From Saccharothrix saharensis (lineage in GTDB: Bacteria; Actinomycetota; Actinomycetes; Mycobacteriales; Pseudonocardiaceae): 64,000 nt of DNA. The stretch covers positions 8,753,386 to 8,817,385 of the forward strand of contig NZ_VFPP01000001.1 in assembly GCF_006716745.1 (NCBI RefSeq), in the 5' to 3' direction. Below are positions 1-8,800 of the stretch, piece by piece. A program made the translations under genes and the position numbers. Below the pieces are notes generated by a model, which saw only the letters and a list, made by a program, of their open reading frames with translations, did not search any database and was not told the DNA's origin. Position 1 is the stretch's first letter; each line of letters starts with the position of its first letter.

Positions 1-2
1 CG

Positions 3-260
3 AACGATCCGCTCTCCCTCGCTCCAGCGGGAGCGCCCAGGGTCGAACTGCACATCCAGAGCGAGCAGCGAGGCACTGCCGACTCGGGGGTCTTGGACAT
101 GGTCGACCTCTCTCCACTGGGTGCACCCCGGGCCACCCGGACCGGAAATCTGTCCGTCGGCGTCACGACTCCGCTGGCCTTGCCCGAATCTGACGTCACG
201 ACGGTGATCAGGAGTGCTCTGGTGTGGATGGTCGAGGACGCGGGGTTCGTCACCCGTTGA
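3..260 (+). CDS. C-terminal end of an unidentified protein (5' truncated by window edge)
   Basis: An open frame enters from the left edge and runs 85 codons to a TGA at 258-260. The translated end reads like a real globular protein (mixed charged and hydrophobic residues, final segment VWMVEDAGFVTR), with good third-position GC, whereas the other two forward frames close earlier. I do not recognise a family from this short tail. The start lies outside the window. It precedes a zone of transposon remnants, so it may be the last gene before the IS cluster or may itself be truncated. Confidence 0.5.
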   Translation, partial: NDPLSLAPAGAPRVELHIQSEQRGTADSGVLDMVDLSPLGAPRATRTGNLSVGVTTPLALPESDVTTVIRSALVWMVEDAGFVTR

Positions 261-409
261 GTCCACTCGGCGGCGAGAAGTACGTCGGACCGTATATCTG
301 CCCGCCTCCCGCCGCCACGTGCGGCCTGATGGGTCTTGAGGCGCGCTCGGAGTTGGCCCGAGCGCGCGATCGCTGTCGACAGACGGGCCAGTGCAGGGTC
401 CGGCTGCTG

Positions 410-505
410 CTTACTGTAAGGCGGGTGGTCTACCGGCGCGACATCAAAGCCCAGGCCTACCTCCGAGAAGGCCGCCACGCCCTGGCTCGACGGATCTTCG
501 ACGGC
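410..505 (+). pseudogene. Possible Tn3-family transposase C-terminal remnant
   Basis: Frame 2 of this stretch encodes YRRDIKAQAYLREGRHALAR followed by RIFDG, which resembles the C-terminal part of Tn3-family transposases (a short segment with paired arginines, a Gly-Glu/Gly-Arg turn, then HALAR-x-IF-x-G). Similarity stops abruptly at about 505, close to the left inverted repeat of the next IS at 510, as expected if that IS cut off the rest. The remainder of 261-590 shows no other gene. The assignment rests on a short motif only. Confidence 0.3.
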
Positions 506-509
506 CTGT

Positions 510-1697
510 GGAGTGCCAGAACTCTGCACTCGGGCGTTGAGCTGCGGTGATCGTGCATCATCATGGGCTGTAGGGGCATGATCGTGAGGCGTGAAGTTAC
601 GACTGCTGTACCTGATCTTCGTCCGACTCGTTGGCTGGCTGGTTCTGTTCGGCCGGTCATCGGCGGCCAAAGACGTGGAGTTACTGGTGCTGCGGCACGA
701 AGTCGCCGTGCTGCGCCGGGCCAACCCTCATCCGCGGTTGGAGTGGGCCGATCGCGCAGTCCTCGCCGCATTGGTGCGCCGACTTCCCCGACTGCTGCGC
801 GATCATCGAGTGGTGACGCCGGGCACCGTCCTGCGGTGGCACCGGCGCCTGGTCGCGAAGAAGTGGACCTACCCGAACCGCACCGGGCGCCCACCGATCG
901 ACGACACAGTGGTGGCGTTGATCGAGCGGATGGCCCGGGAGAACGCCGGGTGGGGCTACCGCCGGATCCAGGGCGAGCTGCTCAAGCTCGGACATCGGAC
1001 AGCCGCCTCGACCATCCGTCGCGTGCTCAAGCGCCTGCGGATATACGGCCCGCGCCCAAGCGCGACACCGACACCTCGTGGCGGCGATTCCTTCGCGCCC
1101 AGGCCGCGAGCACGTTGGCCTGCGACTTCTTCCACGTCGACTGCGCGGTCACCCTCAAGCGCGTATACGTGTTCTTCGTGATGGAAGTGGCCACCCGCTA
1201 CGTCCACATCCTCGGCGCTACCACCAATCCCGACGACCCCTGGACCACCCAACAAGTCCGCAACCTGCTCATGGACCTCGACGACCCAGCCGACTTCCGG
1301 TTCCTCATCCGAGACCGGGCCGGTCAATTCACCGCCTCGTTCGACGCAGTCTTCTCCGACGCCGGCATCAAGGTCGTGAAGATTCCACCACGGTGTCCAT
1401 GGGCCAACGCCTACGCCGAACGATTCGTCGGGACCTTCAGACGCGAAGTCACCGACCGCCTGCTCATCATCAACGAACACCACCTGTGGGCGGTGCTGCA
1501 GCGCTACGCGAACCACTACAACCACCGCAGACCACACCAGGCTCTGCAACTCACCCCACCACGACCGGACCACCCAACCGCAAAGCCAGGCAGCACTTCC
1601 ATACGCCGCCAACCAGTCCTCGGCGGCCTGATCAACGAGTACGAACCCACAGCAGCCTAACCGCACGTCAGACCGTGTGGCCGACTTCTGGCACCCC
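510..1697 (+). mobile_element. IS element with integrase-core transposase, imperfect 18-bp terminal repeats
   Basis: The transposase reading region is bracketed by GGAGTGCCAGAACTCTGC (510-527) and the complement of 1680-1697 (GGGGTGCCAGAAGTCGGC), which match at 15 of 18 positions. The element is therefore about 1.19 kb. It sits between a possible Tn3 remnant on its left and an ISL3-type remnant on its right, so it landed in pre-existing transposon debris. I could not see a convincing target duplication. Confidence 0.6.
591..1660 (+). pseudogene. Integrase-core (rve) transposase, frameshifted by a TA duplication
   Basis: The N-terminal part (from GTG 591) has the AKDVELLVLRHEVAVLRR segment and WGYRRIQGELLKLG helix typical of a widespread actinobacterial transposase group. 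The C-terminal part has the DDE integrase core: DFFHVDCAVTLKRVYVFF, then FLIRDRAGQFTASFD, then ANAYAERFVGTFRREVTDR with the catalytic glutamate, ending at 1660. The two halves lie in different frames. The break is at 1041-1050, where the bases read ATATACGG; removing one TA restores an uninterrupted RLRIRPAPKRDTD. This copy is therefore probably inactive unless the frame is bypassed. The family normally has one continuous frame of about 355 residues. Confidence 0.8.
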
Positions 1698-1734
1698 GCA
1701 GGCTCAGAAGGTTTCCGCCGACCTGCTCGGCAAA

Positions 1735-1982
1735 GTTTCCCACCGCGCAGCCGCAGTCAACGCAGAAGAACCGGCGCACCCGTAATCGCAGCACTACGGG
1801 CCGACCACCGGTGCGTCATCAAGCTTCCGGCCGTAGCGGCTGTGCGCCCGACTCGATCGCGCACCGCAGGACGGACAGGACGCGCTCTCTGCTCTGGTGC
1901 ATGCCTGGATCCGTGTATCCGCGGAAGTCCGCTCGACACGCTCCAACGTCACACCGACAAGGTGCGGCAGCAGAACGTCCAA
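1735..1982 (-). pseudogene. ISL3-family transposase N-terminal remnant
   Basis: Reading leftwards from TTG 1982, the product begins MDVLLPHLVGVTLERVER and contains CPSCGARSSRAHSRYGRKL, the zinc-ribbon start of ISL3-type transposases. A stop at 1794 is bypassed by a one-base shift, after which the second half of the zinc ribbon follows (LRVRRFFCVDCGCAVGNFAEQ). Similarity then ends where the neighbouring IS begins. Only the DNA-binding start survives, so it cannot be functional. Confidence 0.7.
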
Positions 1983-2046
1983 CCAGTCATGATCACACCC
2001 CGACCATGATCACAGACTCGCCGGAGCTGCCAGTGGACACCTGATC

Positions 2047-2068
2047 TCGTTGATCACGCAATCAACGA
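2047..2068. terminator. Hairpin downstream of the 2087-3331 gene
   Basis: TCGTTGAT (2047-2054) and ATCAACGA (2061-2068) form a perfect 8-bp stem around a 6-base loop, 19 bases past the stop of the minus-strand gene. There is no clear T-run on that strand, so termination is plausible rather than certain. Confidence 0.4.
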
Positions 2069-2086
2069 CAAAACCGCTCGTTTGGC

Positions 2087-3331
2087 TCAGGGTGTAGCCT
2101 GCGCGAACATCGCGCGGACCTCCTCCATCCTCACCGGTACATACCCCTGCGGGCCGTCCAAGGCGAACATCGTGGTGTCCCAGAGCCGCTCCCGGTGGCG
2201 GCTGGGCGTAAGCAGCACGCCGACCACGCTCCGGTGGTCCGCGGCGTCCTCACCGTGCAGGTCGTAGTGGAGCAGGTGAACCCGCCCGTGGAACAGGCCG
2301 CGCACGTCCTCGTCGAACCGCGAGGCGACCATGAACACCATGGGGGTGAACTCGTCGGGGTTCGGTGCGACGAGCCGGGTCTCGGTGCGGACTCCCTCAC
2401 CGGTCCACGAACCGATGGTGGACAAGTGGCCCAGCAGCGTCCGGCCGAGTTCGGTGCGCGCCTCGATCGGGAAGCCGTCGAGGTCGGCGAGCACCTTGAT
2501 GCGCAGTGCTTCGCGGTCTTCCGCGAAGGACGAGCGGGCGATGTCCTCCATGATGACCCGCAACAGCAGGTGGGCTGCCATGTCCTCGCGTCCGGCCGGG
2601 TTTAAGGGTGCCCGCGCCGTAGAAACCGCGGTGCCGAGCCCTGCGAGTCCGGGAGCCACAGGATCGGGCACCGCCTCCAAGTCGGCCAGCGCGAACTCGT
2701 GGTAACGCCGCGGCTCGTCGCCCAGGTCGAGCGGTTCACCGGCGACGCGGTGCAAGTAGGCCAGTACCGCGCGGGTCGAGTAGAGGTGGTCGAACAGGAA
2801 CTCCCAGTCGCGCCGCATCAGCACGACCGCGGGCGTGCTCCCGGAAACTGGCGGCGGTCGGTAACCCTGCGGCACGTCGGGGTGGTCGACGATGATGATC
2901 GACAACCACTCGTGCGCGGCGCCGTCGACGCGGATGGCACGTCCCCTGGCGTTGGTCAGGACCGCCGGGGTATTGGTCAGGCGCCGGATCGTGCCGCTCG
3001 CCTGGCTCAACGCCTTCTTGATGTTCTTGGTGAGCCAGGCAACCTCTTTGGCCGCGTCACCACCGGGCCTGCTGCGGCTCTTGCTCTGCAGGACCGCAGC
3101 ACGAGGACCGACGATGACGGTCCCATCACCCAGTTCCCGCATGCTGGATCCGTTGCGCTGCTGCTTCGGCAGGAAGAAGAAGTCGGGCATGCCGAACGTC
3201 GCGGCGGCGTCGCGGATGGCGTCCTCCGCCTCGTGCCCTTGCTCGTCGACCGCGGGTAGCGGCGAGGCGTCGGGGATGTGCCGCACGAAGGTGCCGTTGG
3301 ATGTTTCGAGCACCAGCGTCAACTCCGGCAT
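2087..3331 (-). CDS. Uncharacterised 414-aa protein with a possible PD-(D/E)XK nuclease-like core
   Basis: The start is well set: GGAGGGACC precedes the ATG at 3331. I do not recognise a named family. The first 90 residues have the layout of a restriction-endonuclease-like fold: a helix with GHEAEDAIRDAAATFG (32-47), a strand pair with D69 in GDGTVIVG, then AAVLQSKSR with Q82-x-K84, where Q-x-K replaces the usual E-x-K, as in Mrr-type nucleases. The remainder is alpha/beta without clear motifs and no membrane segments. Without the two IS701-type elements between them, this gene would lie directly downstream, same strand, of the large NACHT/Mrr gene, so the two may have formed one operon. Nuclease function is inference only. 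Confidence 0.6.
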   Translation of the reverse strand: MPELTLVLETSNGTFVRHIPDASPLPAVDEQGHEAEDAIRDAAATFGMPDFFFLPKQQRNGSSMRELGDGTVIVGPRAAVLQSKSRSRPGGDAAKEVAWLTKNIKKALSQASGTIRRLTNTPAVLTNARGRAIRVDGAAHEWLSIIIVDHPDVPQGYRPPPVSGSTPAVVLMRRDWEFLFDHLYSTRAVLAYLHRVAGEPLDLGDEPRRYHEFALADLEAVPDPVAPGLAGLGTAVSTARAPLNPAGREDMAAHLLLRVIMEDIARSSFAEDREALRIKVLADLDGFPIEARTELGRTLLGHLSTIGSWTGEGVRTETRLVAPNPDEFTPMVFMVASRFDEDVRGLFHGRVHLLHYDLHGEDAADHRSVVGVLLTPSRHRERLWDTTMFALDGPQGYVPVRMEEVRAMFAQATP

Positions 3332-3487
3332 GGTCCCTCCAGGTCACTCGACGTCGAGTCCGAGCAGCTTAGATGTCGGTGCTGCGAACGGCAGCACCTT
3401 TCACGTCCAGGTGAGCGGATCTGGCGAAGCGTGGCGAGATCGAACCGACCACCGTCCGAGTCGTCGGGCCGCCGCAGAGCGACGGAG

Positions 3488-4402
3488 TCACGCCCAGGGC
3501 ATGACACCCGGTAGCGCGTCACCCGGTGCGGTGACCGTGATCCACGCCCAGTCGTAGCACCGGTGGCCCTTAGCCCCGGTGCCGGCGGACAGCCGCTGCC
3601 ACGCCCGTTTCGACAACCGGGCGACCGCCGAGTCGACACGGTGGTCGCCGGCCGCGGTGGCGACGTGGTGGTCGCACGCCACCGCCAACACGTACCCGAC
3701 ACCACGGCCCTCCAGTTCGGCGCGCAGCGCCGAGGCGCCGCCGTAGACCTCGTCACCGGTCACCCAGGCGGCCGTGGCCCCGCCGTCCAGCGCGCGGACG
3801 AGCATCCGCCGGGCCAGTTCGGTCTTCGTCGCGAACACCGTGTCCTCGGGCACGCCCGCCGCCGCGCACCGCTCCGGGTCTTCGGTCCACGAGGCCGGCG
3901 GGTACAGTTCCCGGTCGACCAGGGTGTGCCCGGCGGTGGTGGTGTAGGTCAGGAACACCCCGATCTGGGCGTTCTTGATCCGGCTCGCGGTCCCGGTGTA
4001 CTGCCGTTGCACACCGACGGTGGGCACGCCCTTCTTCACGTCACCAGTCTCGTCCACGACCAGGATCGCGTCGATGGTCCCCAAATGCTCCACCGCGAGA
4101 TCGCGGACGGCGTCGGCGTCCCACACCGCCTTGCTCAGCAGCTGCTGCATCCCCTCCGGCCTGGGATCGCCGGCGTGCTCGGCGATCGTTTAACAGTTCT
4201 TGCGCGGCAGATCCGACAGCAGGTCCAGCACGAACGCGCGTGCCCGTCGACGGGGTTCCACTCGCGTGAACCGGCCGGCCACCCGGGCCATCAGCCGGTC
4301 GAACGTCTCACGCCATCGGTCGGGGTCTACGCTGTGGCCCGGGGCCACCACATCATCTTGGACAGTTCTCACAAACTGTTCATGGTCCTCTGGTGGCTGC
4401 AC
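3488..4402 (-). pseudogene. IS701-family transposase, nonsense-mutated and C-terminally truncated
   Basis: The frame is continuous from about 4402 except for an in-frame TAA at 4190-4192 where the family has tryptophan (LPRKNC-stop-TIAEH). Family segments are clear: RRRARAFVLDLL, LVVDETGDVKKG with the first catalytic Asp, VGVQRQYTGTASRIKNAQ, and WVTGDEVYGG with the second Asp. The third catalytic residue (Glu in RWxIE) is lost because the reading frame leaves the family after TAPGDALPG near 3500. It is a dead copy. Confidence 0.8.
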
Positions 4403-4453
4403 CCGTCTTCACGGCCTCCTGACCAGCCAAGATAACGAACTCTGGCTGGAGTA
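3488..4453 (-). mobile_element. Truncated IS701-type element (copy 1)
   Basis: The element's outer end is at 4453, where the minus strand begins TACTCCAGCCAGAG. The first ten bases are identical to the end of IS701-type copy 2, which starts head-to-head at 4458 across the shared tetranucleotide CTAA (4454-4457). The other end is missing: homology to the transposase stops near 3488, so about the last third of the element is deleted. Confidence 0.65.
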
Positions 4454-4457
4454 CTAA

Positions 4458-5813
4458 TACTCCAGCCGCACTTGGTGATCATGTTGCTCTAGGCTGTCGA
4501 TCTTGTGATCGTAGACGAGGGTTTATCGGCCTGGACTGCGGGTCTGGACGAGTTGTTCGGGCGGCTGGCGGGCCGGTTCCATCGGGTGGAGCCGAGGCGT
4601 CGTGGCCGGGCGTACGTGCGGGGTCTGCTGGCGCCGATCGCGGGTAAGAACGGCTGGACCTTGGCGGAGGTGGCCGGTGAGGCGTCACCGGATGGGATGC
4701 AGCGGCTGCTCAACGCCGCGTCCTGGGATGCCGACGGTGTGCGGGACGATCTGCGTGCCTATGTGGTGGAGCAACTCGGCGACCGCGACGGTGTGCTGGT
4801 GGTGGACGAGACCGGGTTCCTGAAGAAGGGCGACAGGTCCGCCGGGGTGCAGCGGCAGTACTCCGGTACCGCCGGTCGGGTGGAGAACTGCCAGTTGGGC
4901 GTGTTCCTCGCCTACGCCACAACGACAAGCCGCACCCTGATCGATCGGGAACTCTATCTGCCCAAGTCCTGGACAGGCGATCGCGCCCGGTGCCGTGAGG
5001 CGGCCGTGCCCGACTCGGTTTCCTTTGCCACCAAAGCGGTTCTGGCGCTTCGGATGCTGGAGCGGGCTTTCACGGCCGGTGTGCCGGCCCGATGGGTGAC
5101 CGCCGACGAGGCCTACGGCCAGGACCACAAGTTCCGCACCTGGCTCGAAGACCGCCGGGTGGGCTACGTCGTGGCCGTGCCGCGCAGCCAGAGCGTCCCG
5201 ACCGTGAACGGCAGCGCCCGCGCCGACACCCTCGCGCGCAATGCCCCACCCGAGGCGTGGAAACGCCGCTCGGCCGGTGACGGCGCCAAGGGACCGCGGC
5301 TGTACGACTGGGCCGCGGCGACCCTGCCGCCGGATCCCGAGCAGTACAGCGACCTGTCACGGTGGCTGCTCATCCGCCGCAGTATCACCAATCCGGACGA
5401 GCTGGCGTTCTACCTGTGCTTCGGCCCCACCGGCACACCCGACGACGAACTCGTCCGCGTCGCCGGAACCCGGTGGGCCATCGAGGAATGCTTCCAGACC
5501 GCCAAGACCGAGATCGGCCTGGACCAGTACCAGGTCCGCCGCTACGACGCCTGGTACCGCCACGTCACCCTCGCCATGCTCGCCCACGCCTACCTCGCCG
5601 TCACCGCGGCAAACACCCACACGACCCGGACGAGGACGGCCTCGTCCGCCTCACCCTCGGCGAGGTCCGACGTCTCCTGGCACACCTGATCACCCAGGGT
5701 TCAACAAAGATCGACTCTACCGGTGGTCCCACTGGCGCCGCCGACACCAGTACCGTGCTAGAAAGAGCCACTACCAGCGGAAACACACATAGTCACCAAG
5801 TGCGGCTGGAGTA
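4458..5813 (+). mobile_element. Complete IS701-type element (copy 2), 1356 bp with 21-bp perfect ends and CTAA duplication
   Basis: Terminal repeats at 4458-4478 and 5793-5813 are perfect inverted copies over 21 bases (the left one begins TACTCCAGCCGCACTTGGTG). The element is flanked by CTAA at 4454-4457 and 5814-5817, a 4-bp duplication of the YTAR type known for IS701. It lies between the stop of the NACHT gene (5831) and the start of the 2087-3331 gene. Confidence 0.9.
4505..5792 (+). pseudogene. IS701-family DDE transposase with two C-terminal one-base deletions
   Basis: GTG 4505 opens a frame carrying all three DDE positions: LVVDETGFLKKG, RWVTADEAYGQD and RWAIEECFQTAKTEIGLDQY followed by WYRHVTLAML. 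Near 5605 one A is missing (GCGGCAAACACCC; the family reads ...AAKHPHDPDEDG), so the original frame ends at 5689 with an unrelated tail. Near 5690 a second single base (a C in ACCCAGGG) is missing before GFNKDRLYRWSHWRRRH, which ends at 5792. Restoring both bases gives the normal full-length product. The catalytic core is intact, so residual activity cannot be excluded. Confidence 0.75.
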
Positions 5814-5830
5814 CTAATCGTCGCCTCCCC

Positions 5831-8800
5831 CTAGGGCTGCAGCGTGTCGAGGATGTCGAGCGCGAGAAGTCGGGCATGGCACGCCTGACCGGTGAGCGGG
5901 TCGAAGGTCCAGGAGCAGTTCCGTTGCCGACCTTCGGCGATGTCGCGCACGGACTGTGTCGCGGCCGAGTTGAAGTGGCCGCTAAGCCACAGCAATCGGA
6001 TCGCGATGCCCACGGAGGCGTCGGGTAGATGCGTTATCTGTTCGGCGAGCTCGGCGGTAAGGTGGTGATCACGGCGCAGCCGGGCGGCCAGCGGGCGGTG
6101 GATGTACCCAGGGTCTCTGTCGTTGCGGGTGACCACGCGCGCTATCTCGACGGCCAGGTCCAGCAACTCCGTCGCGTCGGAGGTGCACGCCGCTGCCAGT
6201 TCGGTCCATTCAGGGAACTCGTGCCACGGTTGGCCTGCTGGCGGGCGGGCTGTGACGAGCAGCATCCTGGCGACCAGATGGTGGTCCGGTCGTAGCCGAG
6301 CGAGCGCGGCGGCGACGCCGTAACTGGGTAGCGGTAGGTAAGTCTCCTCCGCGGTAACGATTTCGGCGTTCTCAATCCGTGCGAGCTGGTCGTCGAGCCA
6401 CTGGTGGGTGCGCGGGTCTGTCCCAAACTGTTCGGTCAGCACGTGCAGCGCCGTCCACGCCTGTTCAATCTCGGAATCGTGGTACCCATCCGCCCGTTCC
6501 AGTAGCGTGATGGTCCTCGACCAGGCATCGTCGCTGGTGGTGCCGATGCGGCGCAGGTAGCTGACGGCTGAGGCCGTTCCGGCGAGTTCCGGCCGGTCCT
6601 CGAGCAGTTTCTCGAGGTCTGCTTTAGTCTCGGGGTAGTCATGCGCCACGGCGAGAATATCCGAGAAGAACTCGCGGTCTGAGCTCGACTCGAAGCCGAA
6701 TCGCTGGGAGAACTCCTGCCCTAGGGAGGCTTTTACATCGGTCCAGAACCGGCACACGTATCGGGAGAACAGCTGTGTGTCGCTGCCATAGCCATGGTGG
6801 ATCTGTACGGGCTCGCCACTGCCGCTTTCGCGCAAATTAGTGAGGATGTCCAGGCGGCCCAGTTCAGCCAAAGCGCAAAAGGCTGCACCTCGCCGCTCGT
6901 GCATATCAGGGCCGAGCGCACGGGCTTGTGCGGTGAAATTGTCGAGGATTTCACCGGCGGGTGATTGAGTTTCCATCAGACGCCGCGTGAAGGCTGTTGC
7001 CGCCAACATCTTCACGGTGCCGTCAGGTTCGGCGTCATAGCCTCCGAGAAGCCTGGTGGCCGAGAGGTCGGACAGGGGCGCGCTCGCCAGTGCTTCGATC
7101 AGTCTGGCGCGCAGCGGCGGGCTCAGGGAGCCGAAGTGAGCGGCGACGATGCCACGTAGGTCGGGATCGTCGCGTGCGCCGTAGGCGATCGAGGCCACTG
7201 GCGAGTCGTGCGCGGTCAACCGGTCCATGCCGCGTTCGCGCACCACGGGGTGATGCATGAATCCCTCGAACAGGGCATCTTCGACACTATCGCCGAGGAA
7301 TGTCTTCTCGTCTCCGAGCGCGTGGCGCAGCAGCGCTTCCACGCGGGGATCCGTCCGGTCGCCACCACGGCGCAGGATTCCGTCGAGGGCTCGCACCACA
7401 GCTGAGGTCTGTCCGGTCGTTGCAGCAAGGGCTTCCAGTCGCGCGAGGGCGTTAGCGGGCTCGGTGATGATTTCCGACAAGTAGGCGACCAGACCGTCGT
7501 GTGGCGTGGTCGCGGTGTCAGGTTCGAGAGGGGCGCGCAAGGCGGCGTGGACCTGGGGATCCTCGGGCCAGCCTTCGAGCAGTGCGCGCACGATCCAGCC
7601 GATTCCCCAGCTGTTTTCGCGGCGCAGGCGTGCCAGGAGACGGTCGCGCACGCGCGTGCTTCTGGCTACCAGCGAGCACAGGTAGACGCCGCGTTCGCCA
7701 ATGCCCGAGGTCAGCAGTTCGTCGAGGAACACCTCGAGAGCGGACACGATCTCGGGGTCGTCGCGGTAGGCCTGCGCCAATTGGGGCCACGGCAGCTCCA
7801 CCAACAGGCTGGGTTGATCAGGAAACAGTGTGCGGTCGGGTGAGATGTACTGGCGGAAGAACCTACGTGTCTCGGCGCGGTGTGGGTAGCACGCGAACAA
7901 CACGACGGTGGCGGGGTTGTCGCGGGAATGACGGCGTCCGCGATCGAGAGTGGGATCTGCGTCAGGCAGATAGTGCTCGAAGATCACCTGGTCGTCTGGG
8001 AAGTGGTCGAGCATCAGCTCGATGATCCGATCCACCCACGCCGACAGACGCGGGGCCTGGTCGAGCAGTGTGATCAGGGCGGTGCGGTTGGCTTCGGTCG
8101 TGTTGCCCCGGCGCAGATCCGCCGCCAGGCAGGCGTGCCGGACTGCGAAGTGGGGATGGGCTCGTCCGGTGTCGATGAGCGCGTCGAGTGCTGGATGGTC
8201 GGGTGTGCACAGCGACAATGCCTCGGTGGCCGCCGCCCGGCGCCGGGGCAGGCCGGTGGTGCGGGCGAGCTCAGCGAGCCGGTCTGCGGTGACGGTGTCG
8301 CTGGCGAACGTGGTGCCGAGGATCCGGCCGGCTAGGCGTTGCACGTCGTCCTCGTCGGCGTGCAGGGCGTGCCAGAGCATGCTCCGCAGTGTCTCGTCGG
8401 CGGGCCAGGCGGATGCGGCACGTAGGGTTGCCAACCAGCTTTCCCGCGGGTAGGCGTGCAGCCAGGTGGTGAACCGTGCCGTCAGTTCACCGCGCACTTC
8501 GCGTCGGGACAGACCGGCCGCGAGTCTGTCGAGCAGCGCGGCCCGGTGTGCTTCGCGTTCACCGGTCTCGATCACCCCGATCACCCGCGCGAGCAGCCTC
8601 CGCCGCGTCGCCGCGTCCACGACGCCGGCACCTACCGAGACCTCGGCGGCGAGCAGGTCGGTCGCCTCGCACATCAGCGGGTTGCCGACGGCGTGCGCGT
8701 CGAGCAGGTCGAATATGGCGACGATCTCGGGCGGCCGGGTGATGCCGAGGATCAGGAACCGCAGGACCTGTGCCCATTGCCGATCGGTCACGTGGTCGAC

